From positions 1-64,000 of the forward strand of contig OZ241908.1 in assembly GCA_965203685.1 (NCBI GenBank): a stretch of DNA of 64,000 nt, written 5' to 3'. The notes beneath the pieces were generated by a model that was not told the DNA's origin, did not search any database, and saw only the letters and a list, made by a program, of their open reading frames with translations. Origin of the DNA: VXYL01 sp965203685 (GTDB lineage: Bacteria; Pseudomonadota; Gammaproteobacteria; Pseudomonadales; Azotimanducaceae). The position numbers and the translations under genes were made by a program. This document shows positions 49,571-57,886 of this stretch, in pieces. Position 1 is the stretch's first letter, and each line of letters starts with the position of its first letter.

Positions 49571-50734
49571 TTACCGCATCAGCCGGAAGCACTCGCGAAG
49601 TTCGTTGGCAAAGAGTTCCGGCTGCTCGAAGGCCGCGAAGTGGCCGCCCTTGTCGAGTTCGTTCCAGTAGACGATGTTGCCGTAGCGTTGCTCGGCCCAG
49701 CTTCGCGGCGTGGGCACGATTTCTTTCGGGAAGATGCTGCAACCCGTGGGCAGAATGATCTTGTCCCCGCCACCGCGTCCAAAGGTTCGGTTGAAGCTCT
49801 CCCAATAGAGGCGTGCGGACGAGGCCCCGGTTGCGGTCAGCCAATAGAACATGACGTTGTCGAGGAGTTCGTCGCGGCTCAAGATGTTCTCGGGGTGCTT
49901 GTTGCCGTCGGCGTCCTCACAGTCCGTCCACTCGAGGAACTTCTCGATGATCCAGGTCGCTTGGCCCATCGGCGAGTCGACCAATCCGTAGCCCAAGGTC
50001 TGGGGACGCGTGCTCTGCTGCTTCGAGTAGCCGGAACCCCACGCGTTGTAGTAGCGACCGCCTTCGAAGGCCTGCTTGTCGCGTTCGGTCGGGTTGTCGC
50101 GCGCTTCCTGGGTGGGCCCGGCGCTCGGCATGTTGACGTGAATGCCTGTGCAGCGACTCTCGTCGAGCATCGCGATGGCGGTGGTCACGGCAGCCCCCCA
50201 GTCGCCGCCCTGGGCGAAGTAGCTGTCGTAGCCGACTCGCTGCATTAGCGTGTCCCAGACACCGGCGATCTTGCCGACGCCCCAGCCGGTCGCCTCGGGC
50301 TTGCCGGAGAAGCCGTAGCCGGGCAGGGAAGGACAGATGACGTCGAACGCGTCCGCTGCATCGCCGCCGTGTGTCGTCGGGTCGGCGAGCGGCTCGATGA
50401 TCTTGTGGAACTCGACGACCGACCCCGGCCAACCGTGCGTGATGAGAAGCGGCACGGCGTCCGGGTTGCTGCTCTTGCGGTGAATGAAGTGGACGTCGAG
50501 ACCGTCGATGGTCGTGGTGAACTGCGGGAAGCTGTTGAAGTGCGCTTCGCGGGCGCGCCAGTCGTACTCGTTCAGCCAGTAGTCGCGCAGTTCGTGGGCG
50601 TAGGCGAGGGGCAGCCCCTGGCTCCAGTCGTCCGGCGTTTCGGCGTCGGGCCACCGCGTCTCGGCCAGGCGCTTGCGCAAGTCGTCGAGTTCATCGTTGC
50701 CGACGTCGATTTGGAAGTCGCGAATCTCGCTCAT
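49571..50734 (-). CDS. epoxide hydrolase (EHN-domain, alpha/beta hydrolase)
   Basis: The 387-residue protein starts at an ATG at 50734 and opens with the EHN domain typical of eukaryotic-type microsomal epoxide hydrolases (RDFQIDVGNDELDDLRKRLAETRWPD). The HGWPGS oxyanion motif, the nucleophile aspartate in QGGDWGAAVT, and the catalytic histidine in GGHFAAFEQPE complete the active site. It would open an epoxide to a diol. It starts five bases after the end of dapD on the same strand. The upstream open frame is a shadow of dapD and was left out. Confidence 0.9.
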   Translation of the reverse strand: MSEIRDFQIDVGNDELDDLRKRLAETRWPDAETPDDWSQGLPLAYAHELRDYWLNEYDWRAREAHFNSFPQFTTTIDGLDVHFIHRKSSNPDAVPLLITHGWPGSVVEFHKIIEPLADPTTHGGDAADAFDVICPSLPGYGFSGKPEATGWGVGKIAGVWDTLMQRVGYDSYFAQGGDWGAAVTTAIAMLDESRCTGIHVNMPSAGPTQEARDNPTERDKQAFEGGRYYNAWGSGYSKQQSTRPQTLGYGLVDSPMGQATWIIEKFLEWTDCEDADGNKHPENILSRDELLDNVMFYWLTATGASSARLYWESFNRTFGRGGGDKIILPTGCSIFPKEIVPTPRSWAEQRYGNIVYWNELDKGGHFAAFEQPELFANELRECFRLMR

Positions 50735-50738
50735 GTAT

Positions 50739-51575
50739 TCAATCCCGTAGCAGTTCGTTGATGGATGTCTTCGACCGCGTGCTCGCGTCGACGCGCTTGA
50801 TGATGACGGCACAGTAGAGGTTCGGGCGCGCCACGCCGTCATCGGGCGTCCCGGCGGGCAGCGAGCCGGGGACGACCACCGAATACGCTGGCACGCGGCC
50901 CGTGGTGATTGCGCCGGTTGCGCGGTCGACGATCTTCGTGGATTGGCCGATGAAGACGCCCATGGCGAGCACGGCACCTTCCTCGACGATGACCCCCTCG
51001 ACGACCTCGGAGCGCGCGCCAATGAAGCAGTTGTCCTCGACGATCACCGGCTCCGCCTGCAACGGTTCCAGGACGCCGCCGATGCCGGCCCCGCCGGAGA
51101 TGTGGCAGTTCTTGCCGATCTGGGCGCATGAGCCGACGGTCGCCCAGGTGTCGACCATGGTCCCGCTGTCGACGTAGGCGCCGATGTTGACGAAGCTTGG
51201 CATCAGCACGACCGACGGCGCGATGTAGGCGGAGTGGCGCACCACCGCCGAAGGCACGGCGCGGAAACCCGCATCCCGGAAGCGCGCCGCGTCCCAGCCA
51301 TCGAATTTCGACGGCACCTTGTCCCACCAATGGCTGCCTCCCGGCCCGCCGGGGACGGTGTCCATGTCGTTCAAGACGAAACTGAGCAGAACGGCCTTCT
51401 TCAGCCACTGGTTGACGACCCATTCGCCGCCCACCTTCTCGGCGACCCGCGCGGTGCCGCTGTCGAGGGCGTCGAGCGCTTGGTTCACGGCCTCGCGGAT
51501 CGGCCCTTGGGTCTCGAAGGAGAGTTCGTCACGGCGTTCCCACGCGTCGTCGATGGTGGTTTCGGGGTCGGTCAT
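50739..51575 (-). CDS. dapD: tetrahydrodipicolinate N-succinyltransferase
   Basis: The 278-residue protein is DapD, which adds succinyl to tetrahydrodipicolinate in the lysine/meso-diaminopimelate pathway. A helical N-terminal domain (VNQWLKKAVLLSF, about residues 70-82) is followed by a left-handed beta-helix of hexapeptide repeats: VRHSAYIAPSVVLMPSFVNIGAYVDSGTMVDTWATVGSCAQIGKNCHISGGAGIGG is the region about 130-180. The C-terminal strand-loop ends in YCAVIIKRVDASTRSKTS. It is full length, and provides one of the few clearly biosynthetic genes here. Confidence 0.94.
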   Translation of the reverse strand: MTDPETTIDDAWERRDELSFETQGPIREAVNQALDALDSGTARVAEKVGGEWVVNQWLKKAVLLSFVLNDMDTVPGGPGGSHWWDKVPSKFDGWDAARFRDAGFRAVPSAVVRHSAYIAPSVVLMPSFVNIGAYVDSGTMVDTWATVGSCAQIGKNCHISGGAGIGGVLEPLQAEPVIVEDNCFIGARSEVVEGVIVEEGAVLAMGVFIGQSTKIVDRATGAITTGRVPAYSVVVPGSLPAGTPDDGVARPNLYCAVIIKRVDASTRSKTSINELLRD

Positions 51576-51646
51576 GGGGCTAGCCGTGGCGAAAGGCGTG
51601 GATATTAGAGGCTGGCGCGGACCGCGGATAGCCCCGTGCGAGGTGC

Positions 51647-51664
51647 GCGGACGTCCTCGTCCGC
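51647..51664 (+). repeat. REP-like hairpin repeat
   Basis: GCGGACG-TCCT-CGTCCGC forms a perfect seven-pair stem with a four-base loop, flanked by AGGTGC and ATTCCT as at 47.9 kb. It lies in the 102-base gap (51576-51677) upstream of dapD and downstream of the PH-domain gene, where a terminator or processing site would be expected. Confidence 0.6.
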
Positions 51665-51677
51665 ATTCCTAAGGGGG

Positions 51678-52238
51678 TTACGCAAGCGCGCCCGCAAACC
51701 CCTTCGGATCCTCGACGCTGAGCAGCACCGCCGTCCCGTCGAGAAGCGGCACATAGACGACGTCGCGATCCATGGCCGTCAAGGTGGCGAATGCCTGGGA
51801 GCCGTTCCGGAGACGAAACCGCCCGACGTGGTAGCCAGGAACGCTCATCCCGTTGGTCCGGAGTCGTGGCCGCAAGTGCGGGCTGCTCCCGAAGGTGATC
51901 ACCCGAACGCCTGCCTTGTCGATGGAGGCCCTCGGAATGGACCGACCGTAGACCGGTACGTTGAGACGGATCGCGTCAGCGCCGACGATCGCCGTACCGC
52001 GCAGCCCGCCGTAGAGGAAGTACCCAAGCAGGCCGCTGACCGCCAAGAGGATGACACCGCCCGAAAGTCGGACCCAAAGGGGGATGGGCTGCAGCAGCAC
52101 CACGACGCCAAGGGTCAGCGTCGTCAAAGCGAGTGCGGCTAGAACCGTCTTCGCCTGAGTTCCGATGGGCGGGATGGTGAAGACGGCTTGGCCCGATGGG
52201 TGCGATGGGCCGAGTGCGCCTGCCGGGCTCCTCGTCAC
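51678..52238 (-). CDS. PH-domain-like membrane protein
   Basis: The 186-residue protein has two hydrophobic segments (about 32-52 and 56-76), followed by a beta-rich bacterial PH-like domain (DAIRLNVPVYGRSIPRASIDKAGVRVI, then a C-terminal VPLLDGTAVLLSVEDPKGF). Such proteins sit in the inner membrane with the PH domain in the cytoplasm; their role is unknown. The GTG start overlaps the stop of the Gfo/Idh gene (GTGA), so the two are translationally coupled. Confidence 0.72.
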   Translation of the reverse strand: MTRSPAGALGPSHPSGQAVFTIPPIGTQAKTVLAALALTTLTLGVVVLLQPIPLWVRLSGGVILLAVSGLLGYFLYGGLRGTAIVGADAIRLNVPVYGRSIPRASIDKAGVRVITFGSSPHLRPRLRTNGMSVPGYHVGRFRLRNGSQAFATLTAMDRDVVYVPLLDGTAVLLSVEDPKGFAGALA

Positions 52239-53230
52239 GTCCCGCGAACCTTCATTCCAGCCGCCCGATACGCGTTGTCGATCAGGCGCATCTGCTTGAC
52301 GGCGTCCTCGGCATCGGTCGCGAGCTTCTCGCCGGTGTTGAGCGCCCGAACGAACGCATCGAGCTGGTAGTCGTAGGTCGTCCGCTTGGTCAGCGTCTCC
52401 GTCGTGGTCTTGCCGTCCACCTCGAGCCTGATCTCGTGGCCCATGTGCGGCACGAGTGGATTGTTCACCGTCAGCGTGCCTTTCGTGCCCTCGGCGACGA
52501 GGTCGGTTTCGAACCGGTCGCCGCGCATCATCGACCCGGAGGCGGAGCCGGTGGCGCCGTTCCCAAAGCGCAGTTCGGTGACCAGCCGCAGATCGACGTT
52601 GGGCGGGCCTTCAACGGCCTCGGCGGAGACCACCTCGGGTTCCTCGCCGGTGAAATGGCGCATCCAGGACAGTGGATAGCAACCCATGTCCATGGTGGCC
52701 CCGCCGCCGGTCTCGTAGATCATCCGGATGCTGTCCGTCGGCATGTCGCGGTCCCCGAGGCCCACGTGGAAGCGGCCGGTCAGCCGAACCAACTCGCCGA
52801 TGGACCCGGCGTGGTAGATGTCGAGGGCGCGTAGGAAGACCGGGTGGTAACGGTAGTGGAATGCCTCGATGAGCAGCAGTCCGGCCTTGTCTGCGGCTTC
52901 CGCCATCTCGATGGCCTCGCGTTCGTTCATGGCGAACGACTTCTCGCAGAGGACGGGCTTGCCGGCGGCAAGCGCCTTCAGTGTCCACTCGTGGTGATGG
53001 CTGATGGGTAGCGGGTTGTACACCACGTTGACGTCCGGGTGGTCGATCACCGCCTGGTAGTCGTCGACCACGTGTTCGACGCCTTCCTTCTCCGCCATCG
53101 CCTCGGCGCGGGCGCGATCTCGGGCGGCGATGGCGACCACGGCCACGTCGGCGTTCCGGCTTGCCGGTTGCGTCAGCGCGTTTGGCGTGATATTCGCGGC
53201 CCCAAGGGTTCCAAATCGGATGTCTGCCAT
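52235..53230 (-). CDS. Gfo/Idh/MocA family oxidoreductase (dehydrogenase)
   Basis: The 331-residue protein has FGTLGAANITPNALTQPA in place of the usual GxGxxG motif, then VLCEKSFAMNEREAIEMAEAA with the catalytic lysine, FHYRYHPVFLRALDIY, and ATMDMGCYPLSWMRHF in the active-site block. It resembles the dimeric dihydrodiol or D-xylose dehydrogenase group more than the other member of the family at 48 kb. It ends in GTGA overlap with the PH-domain gene. The sugar or diol substrate is not known. Confidence 0.88.
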   Translation of the reverse strand: MADIRFGTLGAANITPNALTQPASRNADVAVVAIAARDRARAEAMAEKEGVEHVVDDYQAVIDHPDVNVVYNPLPISHHHEWTLKALAAGKPVLCEKSFAMNEREAIEMAEAADKAGLLLIEAFHYRYHPVFLRALDIYHAGSIGELVRLTGRFHVGLGDRDMPTDSIRMIYETGGGATMDMGCYPLSWMRHFTGEEPEVVSAEAVEGPPNVDLRLVTELRFGNGATGSASGSMMRGDRFETDLVAEGTKGTLTVNNPLVPHMGHEIRLEVDGKTTTETLTKRTTYDYQLDAFVRALNTGEKLATDAEDAVKQMRLIDNAYRAAGMKVRGT

Positions 53231-53304
53231 GCTCGGTCCTTGCGGTTCGGTCCGCGTATGGTAACGGCTACAAGCGGGTTGGCTTGGTTGGCCGAGGTGA
53301 CGCC

Positions 53305-54114
53305 TTGAGCACGCTGCCTTACCTGATCGAGACGGCGAGCCGCATCCCGGTGGATCGCCTGCACCAACTCGGGCACGACCTGCGCCCTTTGCTGCGGATT
53401 GCGTACCGGGGCCGGATCGTGGCCGAGAATCTGGCCTATGCGTTTCCGGACCGCGCCCCGGCGCCGCTGGTCGAAGGTTTCTACACGGCGTTCTCGGAAG
53501 TCTGCATGGAGGTCCTCCGCGGCAAGTCGATTACACCGGCGGAGTTGCACAGGCGCGTGACCTTCGAAGGTGCCGCGGCGCTCGACGACGGGCCCGCCCT
53601 TTTGCTGATGGCGCACCACGGCAACCTCGTCTGGTCGCTCATCGCCTTGGCGGGGGAGGTGTCGCTGCCGGTTTCGGTGGTCTACAAGACGCCGCACCTG
53701 TCGGTGATGCGCGATCTCTTGGTTGGGATCGCCGAGCGCTTCGGCGTCACCCCCGTCCCGGTCAAGGAGCTTCGGCGTCGATTGGTGGCCCAGCGCCAGC
53801 AACGCCGGATCTGGACGCTGGTAGCCGATCAGCGCCCGGGGCGGGACCGGCGCATGGTGCGGCTGTGCGGACGCGAGACGGCCTTTTTCGGCGGCCCGGA
53901 ACGCATCGCGCGGACGTTCAACTGGCCCGTCTTCTACCTGTCGTGCGAGCGTCTCGCGCCGGCTCGCTACCACTGCCGCATCGAGAAGATTGCCGAGTCG
54001 CCTTTTGGCGCGGACGGGTCGGTCACGGAGCGCTACGCCGGGTGCGTGCAGGCCGACATCGACCGTGCGCCCGCCGACTGGCTTTGGTCGCACGACCGCT
54101 GGCGCGGTCAGTAA
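53305..54114 (+). CDS. LpxL/HtrB-like lipid A acyltransferase family protein with altered catalytic motif
   Basis: The 269-residue protein follows a GAGGTG ribosome site (TTG start at 53305; TTG 53284 is an alternative). Family features are RIVAENLAYAFPD, EVCMEVLRGKSI, LLLMAHHGNLVW and VADQRPGRDRRMV. The LpxL active motif HxxxxE reads H104-H-G-N-L-V109, so the glutamate is valine. The usual N-terminal transmembrane helix is weak or absent. It could be an inactivated or altered acyltransferase, or the annotated HHGN block may shift the active site. The gene precedes apbC on the same strand by 51 bases. Confidence 0.8.
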   Translation: MSTLPYLIETASRIPVDRLHQLGHDLRPLLRIAYRGRIVAENLAYAFPDRAPAPLVEGFYTAFSEVCMEVLRGKSITPAELHRRVTFEGAAALDDGPALLLMAHHGNLVWSLIALAGEVSLPVSVVYKTPHLSVMRDLLVGIAERFGVTPVPVKELRRRLVAQRQQRRIWTLVADQRPGRDRRMVRLCGRETAFFGGPERIARTFNWPVFYLSCERLAPARYHCRIEKIAESPFGADGSVTERYAGCVQADIDRAPADWLWSHDRWRGQ

Positions 54115-54165
54115 GGGCGCGGCGTCTATAATCCGTCGTCTCCCCCGCCAAAAGGCGACCGACGA

Positions 54166-55203
54166 ATGCCGAACCCCTTGGATGCCTTTCTCGACCCGGT
54201 GCTGAACGTGCCCTGGGGAGAACTCGGCGCGGTCCGCCGTGCGGCACGGCTGGACGGTCGATGGCACGTGGATGCGATTGTCGGCTATCCGGTCGAGGGG
54301 TTGGTCGAAACGTACACGCGGGCACTCGAGGAGCAGTTGAACGACGCTGTGGTCCTCGACCTGACCTTCACGCCCCCGCAAGGCCGCGGGGCGCCCGGGG
54401 TCAGCCACATCATCGCGGTAGCCTCCGGCAAGGGTGGCGTCGGCAAATCCACCACGGCCGTGAACCTGGCCTTGGCGATGGACCGGGCGGGCGCGAAAAC
54501 CGGAATCCTCGACGCCGACATCTACGGACCGAGCCAAGGCATGATGCTCGGCGTACCAGACGGCAAGCGTCCGGAAATCCGCGATGAGCGGAAGTTCGTG
54601 CCGTTGCGCGTACACGGCATCGAGGCGATCTCTATGAGCATGCTCACGGACGAACGGACGCCGATGGTTTGGCGGGGACCCATGGCGTCCGGGGCCTTGC
54701 AGCAATTGATCGGGCAGACGGCGTGGGGCGACCTCGACTACCTGATCGTCGACATGCCGCCCGGCACCGGCGATATCCAGCTCACGCTGTCGCAACAAGC
54801 CTCCGTGAGCGGGGCCGTGATCGTCACCACGCCGCAGGACATCGCCTTGCTCGACGCGCGCAAGGGCATCGAGATGTTCCGCAAGGTCGACATACCGATC
54901 CTCGGGATCGTCGAGAACATGAGCTGGTTCGAGTGCGGCGGCTGCGGCCAGCGCCACCAACTTTTCGGCGCCGGTGGTGGTGCCCGCGTTGCCGGCGAGT
55001 ACGGAATCCCGGTTCTTGGCGAGTTTCCGCTCGATCCTGCGATTCGCGAGTCGACCGACGGTGGACGACCCACGGTGGCCGCCGATCCTGCGGGGCGGGT
55101 CGCGGCACTCTATGTCGACTGCGCGCGCCGCGCCGCGGCGGAGCTCTGGCGAAACGCCGCCAGCGTGCCCCCCGGCCCGACGATCCGGATGGACGACCAA
55201 TGA
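54166..55203 (+). CDS. apbC: Mrp/ApbC-family iron-sulfur cluster carrier ATPase
   Basis: The 345-residue protein has a short N-terminal MIP18-like domain (VDAIVGYPVEGLVETYTRALEEQLN) and the deviant Walker A VASGKGGVGKSTTAVNLA. It continues LDADIYGPSQGMMLG, DMPPGTGDIQLTLSQ, then ENMSWFECGGCGQRHQLFG with the CxxC that binds an Fe-S cluster at the dimer interface. It supports cluster delivery to target enzymes. The stop overlaps the start of dcd by four bases (ATGA). The mrp/apbC-dcd pair is a known arrangement in Pseudomonas-like Gammaproteobacteria. Confidence 0.92.
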   Translation: MPNPLDAFLDPVLNVPWGELGAVRRAARLDGRWHVDAIVGYPVEGLVETYTRALEEQLNDAVVLDLTFTPPQGRGAPGVSHIIAVASGKGGVGKSTTAVNLALAMDRAGAKTGILDADIYGPSQGMMLGVPDGKRPEIRDERKFVPLRVHGIEAISMSMLTDERTPMVWRGPMASGALQQLIGQTAWGDLDYLIVDMPPGTGDIQLTLSQQASVSGAVIVTTPQDIALLDARKGIEMFRKVDIPILGIVENMSWFECGGCGQRHQLFGAGGGARVAGEYGIPVLGEFPLDPAIRESTDGGRPTVAADPAGRVAALYVDCARRAAAELWRNAASVPPGPTIRMDDQ

Positions 55204-55763
55204 CCATCAAGTCGGACCGCTGGATCCGCGACATGGCGGCGGCCGGCATGATCGAGCCGTTCGAAGCGGACCAGGTGCGTCGAGTCGGCGACCGGCAGGT
55301 GATTTCCTACGGCACGTCGAGCTACGGCTACGACGTCCGCTGCGCCCCGGAGTTCAAGGTCTTCACCAACATCTTTTCCGCGACGGTCGATCCCAAGGCG
55401 TTCGACGCGCGCAGCTTCGTGGATGTCGCGGCGGAGAGCTGCATCATCCCCCCCAATGCGTTCGCCCTAGCGCGCACCGTCGAGTACTTCCGCATCCCCC
55501 GCGACGTGCTCACGCTTTGCGTCGGCAAGTCGACCTACGCACGCTGCGGCATCATCGTCAACGTGACCCCGCTTGAGCCGGAATGGGAAGGCCACGTCAC
55601 CTTGGAGTTCTCCAACACGACCAACCTCCCCGCGAAGATCTACGCCAACGAGGGCGTCGCGCAGCTTCTATTCCTGCAAAGCGACGAGGTCTGCGAGACC
55701 TCCTATCGCGACCGCGGCGGCAAGTACCAAGGACAGCGCGGGGTGCAGCTGCCCCGGACGTAG
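55200..55763 (+). CDS. dcd: dCTP deaminase
   Basis: The 187-residue protein is dCTP deaminase: IKSDRWIRDMAAAGMIEPFE, SYGTSSYGYDVRCAPEFKVF, RTVEYFRIPRDVLTLCVGKSTYARCGIIVNVTPLEPEWEGHVTLEFSN is the conserved core at residues about 92-145 with the catalytic glutamate in LEPEWEG. The C-terminal motif QGQRGVQLPR closes the dUTPase-like trimer site. It produces dUTP for thymidylate synthesis. ATG at 55200 overlaps the apbC stop. Confidence 0.95.
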   Translation: MTIKSDRWIRDMAAAGMIEPFEADQVRRVGDRQVISYGTSSYGYDVRCAPEFKVFTNIFSATVDPKAFDARSFVDVAAESCIIPPNAFALARTVEYFRIPRDVLTLCVGKSTYARCGIIVNVTPLEPEWEGHVTLEFSNTTNLPAKIYANEGVAQLLFLQSDEVCETSYRDRGGKYQGQRGVQLPRT

Positions 55764-55767
55764 ACGG

Positions 55768-55830
55768 GGAGTTTCGGGCCAGCGAAACTCCAACCCGCGC
55801 CGCTAGGCGTGGGCCACGCCCGTTAGGGCG
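55768..55830. terminator. hairpins between convergent dcd and TauD-family genes
   Basis: GGAGTTTCG (55768-55776) pairs perfectly with CGAAACTCC (55783-55791) around a six-base loop, giving a strong nine-pair hairpin five bases after the dcd stop. A second set follows: GGCGTG/CACGCC (55806-55820) or, alternatively, CGCCC/GGGCG (55817-55830). There is no U-tract, but the position between convergent stops suits bidirectional termination. Confidence 0.55.
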
Positions 55831-55833
55831 GGC

Positions 55834-56655
55834 CTACTCGAACGGCTTCTCGCCCTCGCACATCACGCGGTAAAGAACGCGCGGTTGCTCGCCATGGTCG
55901 TACACCGCCGCGTGCAGCGCACACCGGTTGTCCCACATGGCGAAGTCGCCGACCTGCCAACGATGGCGGTACATCGCGTGGTCCTTGAGCGAGTGCCTGT
56001 AGAGGAAATCGATCAGGTTGCGGCCCTCCGCCGGGGTCATGCCCTCGGCTTCGATGCAGCGGTCGGCGAAGGTGACGTAGAGCGCCTTGCGGCCGGTCAC
56101 GGGGTGTGTGCGAACGGCGGGATGCCAGACCGGGTCCGGGCACTCCTCCGGCCGGTCCGTGCCGCTCACCACGTGCTTCAGGCGCAAGCCCTTGAGCCAC
56201 CCCTTCATCACGTCGGACAGCGACTCGTACGCCATGTACTGATTGCAGAACATCGTATCGCCGCCGTGACGCGGCACCTCGATCGCGTTCAGCGACGAGA
56301 ACGAAGGCGGTTTCTCTACGAAGCACGTATCGGTGTGGAAGCCACCTGAGACGGGCTTGTCGGGGTCGCCGCGATCCGCGACCTTGTGAACCATGTCGTA
56401 CTCGGTGCGCATGTTCACCCCGGGCGTCACCGTGACCTTGCCGAGACGAGCGATGAAGTCGCGTTGCTGCATCGGTTCGAGGTGCTGCCCCGGAAATACG
56501 CCGACGCAGTACTCGCCGACCAGCCAGCGCACTTCCTCCACCTGCTCGTCGGTCATTTCCGGTATGGCCACACCGGTGATGCGTACTCCGGTTTGGCCGG
56601 TCATCAGTTCGGCGTCGAGAGATGTCGTTTCAATCAGTTTGAGCGCTGCGGACAT
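55834..56655 (-). CDS. TauD/TfdA-family Fe(II)/2-oxoglutarate dioxygenase
   Basis: The 273-residue protein has the HxD ligands in GGFHTDTCF, a distal histidine in WDNRCALHAAVYDHGEQP and the 2-oxoglutarate arginine in RVLYRVMCEG. The middle contains PAVRTHPVTGRKALYV, typical of TauD-type enzymes for taurine or related substrates. The gene starts 87 bases after purM ends on the same strand. The substrate is unknown, and sulfonate use is only a family-based suggestion. Confidence 0.9.
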   Translation of the reverse strand: MSAALKLIETTSLDAELMTGQTGVRITGVAIPEMTDEQVEEVRWLVGEYCVGVFPGQHLEPMQQRDFIARLGKVTVTPGVNMRTEYDMVHKVADRGDPDKPVSGGFHTDTCFVEKPPSFSSLNAIEVPRHGGDTMFCNQYMAYESLSDVMKGWLKGLRLKHVVSGTDRPEECPDPVWHPAVRTHPVTGRKALYVTFADRCIEAEGMTPAEGRNLIDFLYRHSLKDHAMYRHRWQVGDFAMWDNRCALHAAVYDHGEQPRVLYRVMCEGEKPFE

Positions 56656-56742
56656 GATCGCCTCGTCTTAATTGGCCTTTCGGCGTGGTCCAAGCATAAC
56701 GCCGGTTTCGATCGGGCGACTAATGGGCGGCCGAGGCGCCGT

Positions 56743-57774
56743 TCAGCCGAGCGTCGCGCCGTCGTGGCCGACGATAAGGTGTCCGCTGACGGGCCGCGCG
56801 GCCTTGTCCACCATTCGCCCGATTACCAGCGCCGTTTCCCCGGCGGCTTCGAGCGCTCCACGCACGGCGTCCGCGTCGGCCTCGGCGACGCATAGCACGT
56901 AGCCGATGCCGTTGTTGAACGTGCGCAGCATCTCGAGGTCGTCGATGTCGCCGGCCTGCTGCAGGAAGGCGAACACCGCCGGCCGGGACCAAGAGTCGAG
57001 GTCGACATCCGCCGCTAGGTCCGGCCCGAACATGCGCGGCAGGTTGTCGACGAACCCACCGCCGGTGATGTGGCACATGCCCTTGCAGTCATCGAGCACG
57101 GTCATAACCGGGCGCACGTAGATGCGGGTGGGGCTAAGCAACTGCTCGATGTACGCCGTCGTGGTCGTGCCTTGGTCGTCCAGGATTCGCCGGATCAACG
57201 AGTAGCCATTGGCGTGGGGCCCGCTCGAGGCGAGCCCGATCAGTACATCGCCGGCGGATATGGAGTCCCCGGTGACGAGCTTGTCACGTTCGGCGACACC
57301 GACACAGAAACCCGCTAGGTCATAGTCGCCCGACTGGTAGAAGCCCGGCATTTCCGCCGTTTCGCCGCCAGCCAGGGCGCAATCGGCGATCTCGCAGCCG
57401 CGCGCGATCCCGGCGATCACGCGTTCCGCCACGTCGACATCCAGGGCGCCGGTTGCGTAGTAGTCGAGGAACAGGAACGGTTGCGCGCCGACCACCAATA
57501 CATCGTTCGCGCACATGGCGACGAGATCCTGGCCGACGTCGTCGTGGCGATCGTAGCTGATGGCGAGGCGCAGCTTGGTTCCGACGCCGTCGGTGCCGGT
57601 GACCAGGACCGGATCGCGGTACCCCGCGGGCAGTGCGCTGGCCGCCGCGAACCCGCCGAGACCGGTCAGGAGTTCCGGCCGCCGCGTGCGCGCGACGTGC
57701 GGTTTGATGCGTCTGACGAGTTCGTTGCCGGCGTCGATGTCGACGCCCGCTTCCCGGTAGGTCAGGCGACCCAT
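56743..57774 (-). CDS. purM: phosphoribosylformylglycinamidine cyclo-ligase (AIR synthetase)
   Basis: The 343-residue protein is PurM, which closes the imidazole ring in purine synthesis. It shows LTYREAGVDIDAGNELV, VTGTDGVGTKLRLAI, GQDLVAMCANDVLVVGAQPFLFLDYYATG, then GGETAEMPGFY, LIGLASSGPHANGYSL, and a C-terminal ITGGGFVDNLPRM. Start: ATG at 57774. PurN, which normally follows purM in Gammaproteobacteria, is absent from this side and was not found elsewhere in the window; a TauD-type gene takes its place. It is divergent from the DUF2066 gene. Confidence 0.95.
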   Translation of the reverse strand: MGRLTYREAGVDIDAGNELVRRIKPHVARTRRPELLTGLGGFAAASALPAGYRDPVLVTGTDGVGTKLRLAISYDRHDDVGQDLVAMCANDVLVVGAQPFLFLDYYATGALDVDVAERVIAGIARGCEIADCALAGGETAEMPGFYQSGDYDLAGFCVGVAERDKLVTGDSISAGDVLIGLASSGPHANGYSLIRRILDDQGTTTTAYIEQLLSPTRIYVRPVMTVLDDCKGMCHITGGGFVDNLPRMFGPDLAADVDLDSWSRPAVFAFLQQAGDIDDLEMLRTFNNGIGYVLCVAEADADAVRGALEAAGETALVIGRMVDKAARPVSGHLIVGHDGATLG

Positions 57775-57838
57775 GGACACTCCTGTTCGACCTTGTAGCA
57801 AACCACCCTAGCAGGCGTCCCCGTTGGCGGACAGTCCC

Positions 57839-57858
57839 GGCTATTCCTTAGAATAGCC
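57839..57858. promoter_or_regulatory. eight-pair hairpin/palindrome in the purM-DUF2066 divergent region
   Basis: GGCTATTC (57839-57846) and GAATAGCC (57851-57858) are perfectly complementary around CTTA. It lies in the 112-base divergent region between purM and the DUF2066 gene, so it could be an operator. It does not match the PurR box known from Enterobacteria. Confidence 0.4.
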
Positions 57859-57886
57859 CCCGTAGCTGCGGACCCTTGCAAATCCG

